From Siphonodentalium dalli (taxonomy: Eukaryota > Mollusca > Scaphopoda > Gadilida > Siphonodentaliidae): a stretch of DNA of 64,000 bases. The translations under genes and the position numbers were made by a program. The stretch lies in assembly GCA_032622095.1 (NCBI GenBank), contig CP136065.1, positions 24,995,141 through 25,059,140 of the forward strand. The letters run 5' to 3'. Position 1 is the stretch's first letter. Every line of letters starts with the position of its first letter. Shown piece by piece: positions 22,143 through 37,100 of this stretch. The notes below the pieces were generated by a model, which was not told the origin of the DNA, made no database searches, and saw only the letters and a list, made by a program, of their open reading frames with translations.

Positions 22143-25100
22143 CTGCAAAAGAGTAACATGAAAACAATATAACAAAACTATAGTAGTGACTGACACAGCA
22201 CACAATAGAGGATCAAGTCTGCAAATAGTGTGTCTTGTCATTTGCAGAATGAGGTCCCCAAAGGGTGAATTTTGTGATGCAATCCCACACAGTGGGCTAG
22301 CATCACCAAGTTCACCCTCTGAGGACCTCATTCTCCAAATGACAGACACACTATTTGCATGCTTGTAGATAGGATGAGATATTGTCATTCACAATATAGA
22401 CACGCACAAGGTCAATGGCAAGCCTTGAAATAGTGTGTCTGACATTTGCAGAATGAGGTTCTCCAGAGGGTGAATTTAGTGAGACTATCCCACACGCAAG
22501 CATCACTAACTTCACCCTCTGGGAACCTCATTCTGCTTAGGCATCAACTGCTATGTTAGACCTATAATCAGATTGAAGTTCCCCAGTTGAAGTTGGTGGT
22601 GTTCACCCATTAGTCTCCTCGATTATTCATTTTATCTTCTACAAATTAGGGGATATAGAAACTTCTCAAAAGGGAAAAGGTATTTAAAAACAATGTTAAT
22701 TTGAGACTATAGATACTTTGCAGAAGATGAGGCCTAAGCAGAATGAGGTCCCCATGGGGTGAATTTGGTGGTCCTAGCCTGCTGTGTGGGGTAGCATCAA
22801 TCAATTCAACCTATAGGACCTCATTCTGCAAATGGCAGACACACTATTTCAAGGCTTGGTCAACGGATATGGCTTGTTTAAACCTTCACATTATGTACAT
22901 GTAATTTAGGAGGAAGTACATCAAATCTTACCCATGTGGGATATCTAAGGAATAATCTTGGATTCCTATTAATATATTTACACAGTTTAAAGTCATATTG
23001 TGTGCATATTGCAGTGAACCATAATGATAAGTGAATACCAAGGCACCTTTCCCATTGAAAGAATGTAGCCTTCAACTAATAATACTGAGAATTCCAGCCA
23101 TGCTGATCATAGAATTTTAGAAAACACATCTGAACATGTCTGAACTCTGTACAAATATAAATATTTACTCATTAATTCGGGAGGGGAGGCCATAATATTG
23201 TCCGGGAAACAAAGTGAAATTATCTCAGCTGTACAGGCAGACATACTGCTACTAGAGTTAATATAAGATATAGTAGATACTAAAATGGCACAGTTGTCAA
23301 GCCAACTTTACTGGAATGTTCTTTTATCCTGAGGTATACTCACTGTATGCACAAAAAATATCTTGAAATTCTTAGCCTCTGGACGAAGTTCTTTTGACCT
23401 GAAAACAAAAAATATTCAGAAACTTAACCACTGTTATATGCACTACTATTAAACTTAACCACTGTTCTATGCACTACTATTAGGCCAAACAAAAATATTA
23501 TTTGAGGATCAGACTTTTTTCTGAATCAATGAGGGAAGGAGGACTTTATTTTTATTTCTATTTGTGTGCACATTATAAGCATGGATTATGATGGCATCCT
23601 TTGTCTATAAATTGACACCTCTCCATTATAACATGGGATCCTAAATTTCCTCCAGTGCCTTTCAATTGTTCTGGAGTTAAAATTAGTACACCAAACTATA
23701 ATGATCATCTAATCATTTTCTTCAACGTAGTCATCAACTAAGTCACTATATGTATACATAATAGTCAATCTTCACACACTAACCAGAGATATGTTAAGAG
23801 ATCATGTAGTTTGCAATTAATGCTCAATACGTATGGTAAAAAGATACGAAAAAGAAATTATAGACTTTTTTTTTTGTCATAATATATCAAAAATCGAAAT
23901 AAAACGTCCAATGCGGACCATTTATTTCAATGCGGCGGTGTCTGAGACTGAAATAATATTTTTTATTTGACCTTAGCACAACATATATCATAAAGGTCCA
24001 ATAAGCAATTAAAGAACCTGTATCCCTTCCATTCCTATATGGATTCTCCTATCAGTTACAAAAGTATACATTAGAATGGTCTATTATTCATCTGGAGGGA
24101 TGTTCAAGAAATATAATCAGACAAACAAACACAAGTGAAGAAGGATACATATTCATTGCTGAGAAATGTTCAGATAATAAGTTATCACCAGATATTCATG
24201 AAATGAAGCAACATGAAATGTACTTTGAAAATAAGCCACAAAAAGTATAGTTTGTCTGTTTACTTTTCTCACAACAGCCTCACATGCATGACACTTACAG
24301 ACTCATAGAAAAACAAGGAGATAATTTTGGATGATTTGGACTGCACGGCACCATAGATCTGGCATTAAGATAGCAGAAATCAGTCATAACGTTATAGGCA
24401 ATTAAAGCACAAACAAAATAAGCCTATTCACAGACCCTGCTTCATTAAACATTATCCAAAACTCATTTCTGTCAAAAATGTGTCTAAATATAAAAAAAAT
24501 TGTGTATGGCCAATGACCTCTATGTGAGACTAAAAGAGTGTTAACGACACCCTATGGCTACTCGAATGTTGAAGATTTGCAACTATATACAAAAGTTAAA
24601 ATCTATTTTAAAATCATTATTTCCCACATCTATAGCCCATTATACAGATAGATATTTAAAATATTTGAAATTTTACAGCAGCATCAGAGAGATAATAGTC
24701 CGAGGCCCAGAACTGTGTGGTGACAAAGTAATATTTCAAGTCAGTAGTAAGAGTTCAGTAGTCCTACCTTCTCAGGTATTGGTTCTATTTGAAATGTGAT
24801 GGAATATTCCAGTGACAAAAATTAATGAAAATGTAGTAAATGCATTCATAAATAATTACTTTATGATTATTATCTAAAACACAGTACATCCAGATGTATT
24901 CTCTTATATATGCGATGCTCTAAATGGGAGACTCCCATATATATGAGAATGCTTTGGCACAGGGTTTTCACAAACTTCCAGGAAGCTAATTTTAGTGACA
25001 TTGCATTATCCCTGGATCGTCCTACATGATTCGTGCCAAAACATGTTGTATAGTGTCGCGCCAGAAATGTTGACCATTGTCAGGTTGCTGTACGGTGCTA

Positions 25101-28100
25101 TACATGTGTAGACTGACAAGAGGTTTTTTAGCTCAACTTACTTTTGTAAGTTTGAGCTATTGCCATGGTTTGGCGTCCGTCGTCCGTGTGTGCGTGTGTC
25201 CGTCAACAATTTCCTTTGGCGCGGGCTACAGGTTGTACCTTTGGTCTGATCTTCATGAAATTTGTCATGAATGCTGACATTGACATGTAGATGGGAACGA
25301 GTCATTTTGGGGTCATTCGGCCAAAAAACATGGCCGCTGGCAGCCATCTTGGATTTCAAGATTCAATCCATTGGCGCGGCCTACAGGTCGTACTGTTCAT
25401 CTGATCATCATGAAATTTGTCATTGATGTTAATATTGACATGTAGATGGGAACGAGTGATTTTGGGGTCGTTCGGCCAAAAAACATGGCTGCCAGCAGCC
25501 ATCTTGGATTTTACTCTTTGCATGACTAAATCCTTTGGCGCGGGCTACAGGTCGTTGTTTTGGTCGGAAGTTTATGAAATTTGTCATGGATGTTAACACT
25601 GTCATGTAGATGGGAACGAGTGATTTTGGAGTTGTTCGGCCAAAAAACATGGCCACCAGCAGCCATCTTGGATTTTACTCTTTGCATGACTAAATCCTTT
25701 GGCGCGAGCTACAGGTTGTACCTTTGGTCTAATCTTTATGAAATTTGTCATGAATGTTGACATTGACATCTAGATGGGAACGAATCATTGTGGGGTCATT
25801 CGGCCAAAAAACATGGCCGCTGGTGGCCATCTTAGATTTCAAAATTCAATCCATTGGCGCGGGCTACAGATCGTACTGTTCCCCTGATCATCATGAAATT
25901 TGTCATGGATGTTAATATTGACATGTAGATGGGAACGAGTCATTTTGGGGTTGTTCGGCCAATAAACATGGCCGCCAGCAGCCATCTTGGATTTTACTCT
26001 TTGCATGACTAAATCCTTTGGCGCAGGCTACAGGTTGTACCTTTGGTCTAATCTTTATGAAATTTGTCAAGAATGTTGACATTGACATGTAGATGGGAAC
26101 GAATCATTGTGGGGTCATTCGGCCAAAAAACATGGCCGCTGGCAGCCATCTTGGATTTCAAGATTCAATCCATTGGCGCGGGCTACAGGTCGTACTGTTC
26201 GTCTGATCATCATGAAATTTGTCATTGATGTTAATAATGACATGTAGATGGGATCGAGTCGTTTTGGGGTCATTCGGTCAAAAAACATGGCCGCCAACAG
26301 CCATCTTGGATTTTACTCTTTGCATGACTAAATCCTTTGGTGTGGGCTACAGGTCGTAGCTTAGGTCAGATGGTCATGAAATTTGTCATGAATTATAACA
26401 ATGACATGTAGATGGGAACGAGTCGTTTTGGGGTCATTCGGTCAAAAAACATGGCCACCAGCATTTTACTCTTTGCATGACTAAATCCTTTGGCGTGGGC
26501 TACAGGTCATACCTTTGGTCTGATCTTTATTAAATTTGTCATGGATGTTAACACTGACATGTAGATGGGAACGAGTTGTACCTTTGGTCTAATCTTTATG
26601 AAATTTGTCATGAATGTTGACATTGACATGTAGATGGGAACGAATCATTGTGGGGTCATCGGCCAAATAACATGGCTGCCAGCAGCCATCTTGGATTTCA
26701 AAATTCAATCCATTGGCGCGGTCTACAGGTCGTACTGTTCGTCTGATCATCATGAAATTTGTAGGTCGTAGCTTTGGTCAGATCTTCATAAAATTTGTCA
26801 TGGATGTTAACAATTATACGTAGATGGGAACGAGTCCTTTTGGGGTCAATTGGTAAAAAAAAATGGCCACCAGCAGCCATCTTGTATCTTACTCTTTGCA
26901 TCACTAAATCCTTTGGCGCAGGTTAGACATTTCAATTAGCACCTTTCCTATTCCTCCATTTACTGTCAACCATTAAATTATTCCCCTACCTAAGTTGAGC
27001 TACAGTGTCATTGACACTTTCATTCAAATATATATTGGAATCAATATATTGCAGATATATGTACGAATAATTTCAGGGGGTGGTTGATAAAAACCCAATT
27101 CACAATTTCAACCAACGGAAGCGTTTCCAAGATTCACTGCAGAAGAATAGAAAAAACAATGAGGGGCATTTTACAACCCATAGTGAGGACAATATCACCT
27201 CGTAATTTCATGAGGAACAAGGAAACAGATTATAAAAGATGGCATTTTGTATTAGAAATTATAACATTATTCAAAATGTACGATTGTGGCATGTGCCAGC
27301 TTGCTCCAGAAACGCATGTTGTACATGCCCGTGATGCGCTAATGTCAAGCCAGGCGAAGATAGCATGACCCGTATGAGGCGCAACGTATAAAACAGGCCT
27401 TATTGGATCAAAGAAGGCTGATGTTGGAGTGTAAGCTGAATAGTCTTCGCTCAAATTGAAACCTCCAGACAGGGCCCTCATCAGATGAGCATACAACATA
27501 ACTCACATACCATGGGATTTAATATAACAGACATACCATGGGATTTCCCCTTTGAGCACTTTATTTGTAGGATCTACATAATAGAGATGGGGGCCTTCTG
27601 TAAGCAGGAACATCCTCCTCCTGGCAAACAGACCCTGGAAAATAATAATATATTTAATAAATAGAGCATGGCTTGGAGTAGAATACGCGGGTATAGTGCC
27701 CAGTGGGGCGGGTATAGTTCCAAGACATGAAGCAACAACATTATTACCCCACAGTCATACACATATAGTTAGAATGCACCTACGGCCAAAATAAGTATAA
27801 ACTTTCTATTCACAATTATCTAAGTACTTGGTTTTCCTGTTATGACAACTACAATACAAGTCAATTATCATTAGTTATAATTGCTGGCAGCTGGACACTA
27901 ACACCATAATTTTATTAGTCCAACCGTGAACACATTTAAGAAATGTAGTTTGTGTTTACCAACTTTACTGTTTTATTGAAGGGTATTGTGATGTGGCCAT
28001 TTGACACAAAATATTCTCCAATGGCCACAGCAACATTCCCCTGAATCAGGCTTCTAAAAATACCAATGGTTCAAGACCTATCAGTACTGGGACCAATATT

Positions 28101-31100
28101 CTATATGTGAATTATCAATGAACTAGGGGATTGCCCATCAAAAATGATGGGTGACAAACACAACATGCAGGAACATCGTGTGAAGAATTAGTTTAAGCTG
28201 ATAATAAACGCTCTTGATTGCTAATTATTAGTGCTTTTAAGTCATGTTGGATAAAGTAACAGTCTACACTGTTTATAAGCATTTCTTACCTTTCGCTTAT
28301 CAATTAGCCCCTGCTTCAGAATGAGATTGTCTTCTACAAATCGATGATATTCATTTCCCTTCTGTTTCTCTAGTCTGTTCTTTCTTTCAACATCAGGAAT
28401 TCTGCAACAACATATAAAAACAAATATAACCAATGTAGTATAGTATTTCAAAGACTAAATAGCATAATAACACTGCAAATTGCCAACATTGGGATCACGG
28501 TGACAGGGCCCCGATTTTGAGTGGAGAGGATTAATATTCAATACATGTAACTACCGCTTATCATGGCAAATCACTGGTTTTCTCTGTGAATCATAGAATT
28601 TCACTGCAAATGCCAACATAGAAGTTTTAAATAAATCTGAATATATATTGTTTAAAGAAACTCATCATTAACGATGGGACCTCACGCTGAGAAGTTGAAA
28701 TTCCACGTTGACTGACCTGGCGAACACATTTGCTCATAATATTGGTCATCATACTTAGATTATTTCACCTTTATATAGAACGGCATTATAAGTATGCAAT
28801 AATAATTGGACAGACATTGTACTTGATGATTTATTTTTTTATGATGTTGATATATTGCTATTTCTGTAATTTTGAATGCCACCAAGATAATTGTGAAGGC
28901 TGAATACTAAACTTCCCCTTTCATTAAAATGGCAATATATTGATTATATCCGTAAGAACTAATAAAAGTTATTACAAAGCCCATATAAATGGGGTGTCTG
29001 GATAGAGATAGAAGTGTGATGATCCTTTCCCCATGCGATGAGACAAAGCATATATAAGAATTAAGTCATCTCCTGAAAATAGGTTTATGATGATCTGTAC
29101 GCATTCATGACAATTAACGATTTCAAGCGATTCGTGGCGAGATCTGTAGCTGTCATAACAACATATATAAACCAAGCCAGAGTTTAGTGAGCCTGTCATT
29201 TGCAGCATGAGGTCCCCAGAGGATGAATTTAGTGACACTATCCCGCATAGAGGGCTATCATCACTTAATTCACCCTCTGGCGACCTCATTCTGCTTAGGC
29301 CTCATCTTATCTGGAAAGTTTCTTTATTAACAAATTTCTATAGAAACTTCTTCACATAGATTCTTTTTTAGTTTAGTTTCTCTATATCCCCAAATTGGCA
29401 GATGACACATTGCATAATCAGGGTTCCCAATGGGTGTACATCATAATATTCACAATTTGGGAACTTCAATCTGAGTCTACGTCTCCCATAGCATAAGAGG
29501 CAATGAGAATGAGGTCACCAGAGGGTGAATTTAGTGATGCTATCCGCACAGCAGGCTAGCATCACCAAATTAACCCTCTGGTGACCTCATTCTGTAAATG
29601 ACAGACACACTAAACTCAGGCTTGACATAAACAATCAAGTGGCTCCTAAACCCCATCACTACAAATCACCGCGAAAAAATGAATATAACTGTAGGCTAGT
29701 CGCAGCATTTTTTTCTTATAATATGAGGGCCACGATGAGCAAAATAAAGCTGTTTCATCTTTGAAGAGTGAGGATTTGTGACACACCTGTATACTGAAAG
29801 GATTTGTTTTACTACAAATTTTGATCCTATGTCTTTGAATTAAATACATTTGAGACATCCATCTTTGATGTGGTGGATAGTATATGGATAATGTAATTTA
29901 GGCTTGAATATTTTAGGCTACTTTAGTCAAATATAAAGAGATGCTGAGCATGACTAAAGACATATTATGGACTTGTTCGCATGCATGTAACTGATAAATT
30001 AGTACTCAGGGCGAGTGTAGCATTCTAATAACATCACCCAAAATCTCAAAGAAATCGACCATACAACTCCATAGAAAACACCATCTGAACTATGCTCAAT
30101 TGTAAATATTTACATCTCGATTCAGGATGCAACAATCGGCGATAAACTAACACAATGATTTCGCCATCGATACTCATTGCATTTAATAAATATATAAGAC
30201 TGACGGTGTGTTGTAAATTTGGATTAATATTCATAAAAATAACGACTTTGAGCAAGATTATCTCCAATTCTATTTGATCACCCAACCAGAGTGTTTCACA
30301 TCACTTTAAGATATTCTATTCCACTTACACATCTTGTGTCATAATTTCTCCTATTCTTGTGTCATCTAGACCAGGCTGTAAAGTAAGTAAATTATTAGTT
30401 GATAAGTACAACAATAATTAAAAATTACATTATGGACCAGATTCGACATAAAATTTAAAGACAAATTATGGACTTGTTCGGGTGCGTGAAACTTATAAAA
30501 TTAGTACTCAGGCACTATGCCAACCTGGGGAATGTAGCATTCTTCTAACATCGCCGAAAATTTCAAAGAAAGTGACCATACCATTCCATAGAAAACATTG
30601 TCTGATCTATGCTCAATTGTAAATATTTACATCTCGATTTGGGATGCAACTATCCACGATAAACTAACGCAAATGATTTTGTCATTGATAGTTATTGCAA
30701 TTAATCTAATATATAAGAATGACGATGTGTGATGTCAATTTTGGATATAATATTTGTAAATATAACTTCTTTAAGCAAGATTATTCTCCATTTCTATGTG
30801 ATCACCCTACCTGAGTGTTTCACATCACTTTAAGGTTTATGTGACTGGTTTTCCAGGAATCATATTATATCCATCCCACCTTGTAAGAGTGTGATGCTCT
30901 GCATAGCCTGTCATAAACTATAAAATTTGAATTCAGAGATATTTGCGCCCATGAGGCGAGATGAGTCAATGTACGTTGGGTAATGTTATTACATAATTGG
31001 GCATATATCGAGTATATATAAAAATTATTACTGACATCAATATGAATTACCTTTTCAAGTCGTGCTGCATTTTCAATCCATATTTTTTTCATAATCTGGG

Positions 31101-34100
31101 GGGATCAATAAATAAATAGCGCATTTGAGGATTTTGGGAAATTAGGCTGAAGATTGAGGGTTATTATGTGCTGAACAACTTACCCTATAACTCCCCCACA
31201 TCTGAGGATTGTGAGAAGTTGCAGGTAGATACGGAAGTAACTCTGGTGGTGTCTGATTATGCATGTTTTTCCAATCTATTCCCTTGAAGAATTCATGTGC
31301 CTTGAGCGATTCATACCCTCCCATTTCAGGACATCCGAGTCTGCACTTTGGATCAATAACCTGTAAAAGAGATCTTTAAAGATACGGATGGCCTTCGTGA
31401 TGGGTGTTGCTGTTAAAGACATACTATGGACTTATTCTGGTATGTGAAACTGGATGAATGTAGCATTTTAGTCACATCGCCGAATATTTCAAGCAAATCT
31501 ACTGTACCACTCCATAGAAATCATTGTCTGAATTACCCTCAATTGTAATTATTTACTTCTCGATTCCGGATGCAACTATCTGCGATAAACTAATGAAAAC
31601 GATTTTACCTTCGAGAATCACTGCAATTAATTAATATATAAGTTAAAAACGCCATAAACAGAAAGACTAATAAAATATCGCACACTCTTTATGTGCTGTA
31701 TACAAACAAATGCTCAGTTCACACAAGAGTATTTTGTGGGTAATATCGCAATCATAATAATGTACTATCAGTATATTCTTGAGGAAATTCATAATTTGGT
31801 AACTTTTATATCTAAATTATAACATACAACCAAGGCCATCCATGCCTTTAAAACTAACCACCTGAGTTCTCCGTAAATTATGTATCGAAAATAAGACGTC
31901 GTATGGGCTTATAAGATATTAAAACCCACTTGCGCGTCTGCCTATTATTGTCACTTGAGTATTATTCTGACGAATGTCCTCCACCGAAGACGCCGAGGTG
32001 TTAGCTCGCTGAGGTGGTAATTATTTTGCGAGTCATTATTAGCTCAACTGTGCATTATTTGAATAATGACCGGTAAAATAATGGCCACCTCGGAAAAGGA
32101 ATAAACACTCCTGGTTAAGTGGTCCTGCTATGATGCTGATGTGTCTTGGTGAATTACTATGATGTTGGTAGAGCAAAGTTATGCTGTTTTGAAAATGTAC
32201 CATTATTTGTTCTTAGATGTCATTTTCCCGACCTGTGGCTAATATGAACAAATGGAGAAAGGCTATTATGTTTATAAAACATTGAAAAACATATATATTG
32301 CATGACATTTCAAGGGATGGGTGATTTGAAGATCCAAATTATGCTCGTTTTATTACATAGCGGTCCGGTTCCAGGTCTCAACATACATGTAGGTCGGTAA
32401 ATACGCTAAAATTCTCATGCCACATAAAGCCACAGAAAGAATAATTCAAGTGATCGAATATCGAATCATGTCGCTTTTGCAAACATACAAGCAGCCAGGA
32501 TTAAGTTATTAAAAATATATACATGTGTTTGATGTTTCATGCTCACATTAGCTTTTTTCTCAAAGCAGATTAGCCAAACACAGCTAAGTAACAAAACTTA
32601 GGAAAATATCAATATATATTATTTAACAGCATCAGTTGTCCCCTACCAGCATAATAGCAAATCAGCAGGACCCAACAGCATCATAGTAACTTAGCAGGAC
32701 TACTTAACCAGGGGTGGAAACACAGTGTGGGTATCTTCCAGTGGATGAACAACATTCGACATGTTAATTCTCCAGCGACATCAAAAGGGAAGAATTGACA
32801 ATTATCTGATGTTAAAATTAAAATCGTTGTTATATTTGGTGAATATTTGTACTAAAAGTGTCATAATTTGGAAAAATTACCACCATAGCAGATGTTCGGC
32901 GAGAAATGTATACAACAACAATTGGAAAGCTTGAGGTATACCAGTTGTATACTTGCAGCCCAAATATAATTTTCCAAATTTGGTTTGGTTACAAGTGCAA
33001 TTATAAATTCCTAGTTGGACATGCCCAAACGGAATCTACATTTCCACATCAATATTTAAATATAACATGTTGATTGCCAAGCAAAAGAAAGTTTGTATAG
33101 ATAGAAATCTTAGATGAGACAGATCGTCGTGTATGATAAGATTTGCCAACCAACACGGCCCCACCCCCACAGTCATACTATAGAAATAATTTATCGGTCT
33201 ATTTCTAAATTAAATTAAGGTCAACTAAAAGAAAGTTCTACGAATAATAGAATGGATGTGAAGAAGGATAATTATTTCAATGTGAGTTATCGCGTCTTCT
33301 CTAAAATAACAACTAACATGGATGGGCAAAACAGAAAATAACAACTAACATGGATGGGCAAAACAGAAAATAACAACTAACATGGATGGGCAAAACAGAA
33401 AATAACAACTAACATGGATGGGCAAAACTGAAAAAAAACAAGAGAAAAACAAGAAATGCAGTTGGAGAATGATAAGTTTGCTAACCCGAAATGGGATGCA
33501 GGACAGTTTGCAGAATGGAGGGGATACAGTTAAAACTTCAAAGCTTGATGCCCCACCCAAATGAAAACAGTGTAACCACGTCCCTTCTTTGACCAAAGAA
33601 GAGTTATTGAAATTCAAGCTAGTAATCGTTCAACAGATAACGATTGAATATGAAATCATATTCGAAAAAAGGTTGAAATATATAAAAATAAAAAAATATT
33701 ATCTCACATGCAAGCCATGAGTCCACAGTATACAGCGACAAGCCACGATAGCATGATTCTCTGACTTGCTGGTCACGATTCTGAATGGGGAAGCCAGACC
33801 ATAAGTATGACGTGACAAGAATACGGTGCTTTTTCCTGATTAATGATAACTTGCATTCAGTCCGTGCTGAATTGTGACGACTGCATATTGTGGTAAGATA
33901 TCACACATCACACGCAGAGTTGCTAACCGCTCACTGTCAGGTCAGCGATGTATAGGCCAAACCAATAAAATTATTGGATAGTAGGTTTCAATGGCTGTTC
34001 AACAAAGCGGCACATTGGCCAACATGAGCAGTCAGCTTATACATTGATACATATTCGAAAGACCTCTGTGTTCACAACAGTGTCCGAATACCCATATATG

Positions 34101-37100
34101 CCATTCATAAGATGTGCACATGGGTGTGTGGGTTTTAAGTCAGATAATGACCTCGTGGAGTGTCTGAGGCCAAATAATTATTTGGCCTCAGACACACCAC
34201 GAGGTCATTATCCTTTACATAATTGTGCTGACACCGACCTGAAGCTTTTTATCAAAGGAAACTTCTAGCGCCGGTCTGACACCAGTTCTTGGCATTAACA
34301 ACATAATTGTGAAGTAATCATACAGAATTTCAGGAACTTATGAGAAACAATTTTCTAAATATTATTTGAAAAGACGTTCAGTAAATCATGGTCCGAAGAT
34401 GGGGTTTGACCAATCGACTTGTAGTTGACTTCTCCTGTTGTCTGGTCGACTTCTGAAAACCCCTAGTCATTTCAACACTATTGTCGTTACAAAAGACTTT
34501 GCTTGTGTATATCCACTGTGTTTAATACACAACCTTCATGCATCTTGATGAGTTAGCTTATTTATTTTACCTAAGTTTCTCTATAGCTGAATGTGATATG
34601 AACATCATGAGAATATAGTTAAGAATAGACACACAATGAAACTCACCAATAACTTTTCAACTAAATCTTTTGCCTGAGGATTGAATCCTTCCGGAAATTC
34701 ATATTCCAATTTTGTGATTTTCTGGAATATTTGATACTCGCTCCTGCAAAAAAAATATACTCATATAACAACGTAAAATATGTAGTTAGATCAGAAGATT
34801 AGATTGTTAACCCTTTGGCGAGTAGAACGACATATATGTCGCCGTACGGTTCACGAGTGGAGCGACATATATGTCGTTTCAGGAAGTGTCATTTTTATGT
34901 AGACATAACTTCAATTAATCATATGATTTATAAATGAACTAGGGGGTTGCCCGTCACAAAATGACAGGTATACAAATGTTCTTTGTTACTTTCTAGTGTC
35001 CGCGGTCATGAACAAATACTCATTTCTATATAAGAAATGGAATGGGCATGCTTCTCATTTTTGCCACTGGATGCGCGAGGGAACACTTTATTTCACTAAA
35101 ACTGTTTTTCTACACATACCCAACCCACATCTACGCATGCACATATTGAACGAAACAAAATCAGCATATTACTTTAAATATTACTATATACTAACTAGCT
35201 GAAACATACTTAATTCGGGAGCGTTTATTCAGCGACGAAGGGGGCTTGCAGCACATTTTGATCTTAAACGGACCCCTTGGGAGCCTGCATTCAGCATGCA
35301 GACCATTTGTGGGAACACTTTATTTGAAATAAAACTGTATTTTCTTCCCCCCCTCTCCCCAACCCACATATATACATATATGCACATACAGAATGCAACA
35401 ATCAAGATATTTTACTTTATTAATATATACTAACTGAAACAGGCTCCATTCGGGAGCCTTTATTTAGTGATGGAGGGGCCTGCAGCCCTGTTGGGCGTTT
35501 CGCGCACATTATGTGACCTTAAACAGCGGGCGCTTCGCACACATTTTGATCTTTTAAACATTCTTTCATCAGATTTACACTCAAATGAAACATTAAAAGA
35601 GCAATAATTAACATGGGCAGTATTGTTTACACTGTATTACTCCCGGCTCGGGAATATGATTTTTCTAACCGAGTTCCGGCGAATCTACTGAAGAGTTAAG
35701 ACTGGATGAATGATTTTATTGATATAAGATGCTTACCCTCCATGGAAAGGTCGTAATCCTGCACCATATAAATTAACAATACCAAGATACACAGAGTTAA
35801 AGGGGGACTGTACACTAAATCAGTCAAGTTATGGGACCATCTCCTTTTATACTCAACAGAATATATGCAACAAATGAATGAAATATAGCCATGTATTAGT
35901 GCAAAATACACTCATCTGCTCTATTAATGAGGCAAACAACAGGGTAATTATAATGAAAATGACTTTATGACTGGAGTCATAAATTGATTTTCATTATAAT
36001 TACCATGTTGTTTGCATTGTTGATAAAATACACAAGTGTATTTTGTACTAATCCATGGCTCAAAACCTCTCCAAACCGAACACCCTTCGGACCAGCCCTT
36101 CTGTTCGGATTAGAGAGGTTTTCGGTTTATAGAAAATAGCACTACGATCGGAATGTATCGTTGTCGAAGCACAAACAGTTCATTATTGATTAATTAAAAT
36201 TTATTCAATAAAGTAACGAATCAAATATAAATAGCAATAGATAAAACATCATGTTATAATAAGAATTAAAAACATGGTATATTAAGACATAAAACATGTA
36301 TAGATAAGACAGGAAACATTGTAAATGATAAATGTTACGGTGATTGAAAAATGTCGCATTGTTAGTATAGTAGATTCATACTCTTCAATATTCGTACCGA
36401 TTAATTAGCGGTCTTTTGTCCGCTAATGCTTTGAATCGGATTATAACAACAGGTGTCTGATTAGATAACTGAATGCTTATTTAACATGTTGAGTGAACAA
36501 TGGTGACTTCACAGAGATTACAGCACTGACATTTTGTTTTCACATCAATCATTGTGCTGAATTGGACTCTTATTTTTACGACTACTATCAAAACTAAACA
36601 CTAATTAGCTAAACGTACACGATGATAGTGTATTGTCACCAGTACAGTTTTAATCAACATGTCAGAACAAATGAGCCGTCATGAAAATGGCCACTCAGAG
36701 TTGAATGTATAGACTAGACATTTAAACTTATAAAGGATCCCCAGTCTATACACTAAAGCCAACACGAGTTCAGCATCAAGTTTGTCCAATCTACCGCATT
36801 TGAGTTCGGTTGGTATCGCTTTCCGCGTTCGGATTTCGGAGATAAAAATTAATGTATTCGTTCACTTTTGGACTAGAAAAACCGTACGATGTTCGGAATA
36901 GAGAGTTTAAGGATTACAGAGGTAATTTTTAGTGACGATGCACTTGGGTGAATTCGGGACCAGACAATTTGGTTAGTATGGAGAGGGAAATGGTACCGGT
37001 ATATAGAGGGTTCGGTTTGGAGAGGTTTTACTGTATTAACAATACCCATCTACACAGAGTTAAGACTGGATGAATGATTTTATAGATATAAGATGCTTAC

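Noticed and set aside
25138-26904. Several 60-75 codon frames with similar peptides (HVFWPNDPK-like)
   Set aside because: They reflect the 160-bp array, read on the - strand; not genes.
27084-27499. Overlapping + and - strand frames of about 90 codons near PDPK1 exon 13
   Set aside because: No family resemblance, no splice context in phase with PDPK1; probably intronic repeat sequence.
33345-33617. 90-codon - strand frame with repeated peptide
   Set aside because: The peptide repeat comes directly from the 32-bp tandem repeat beneath it.
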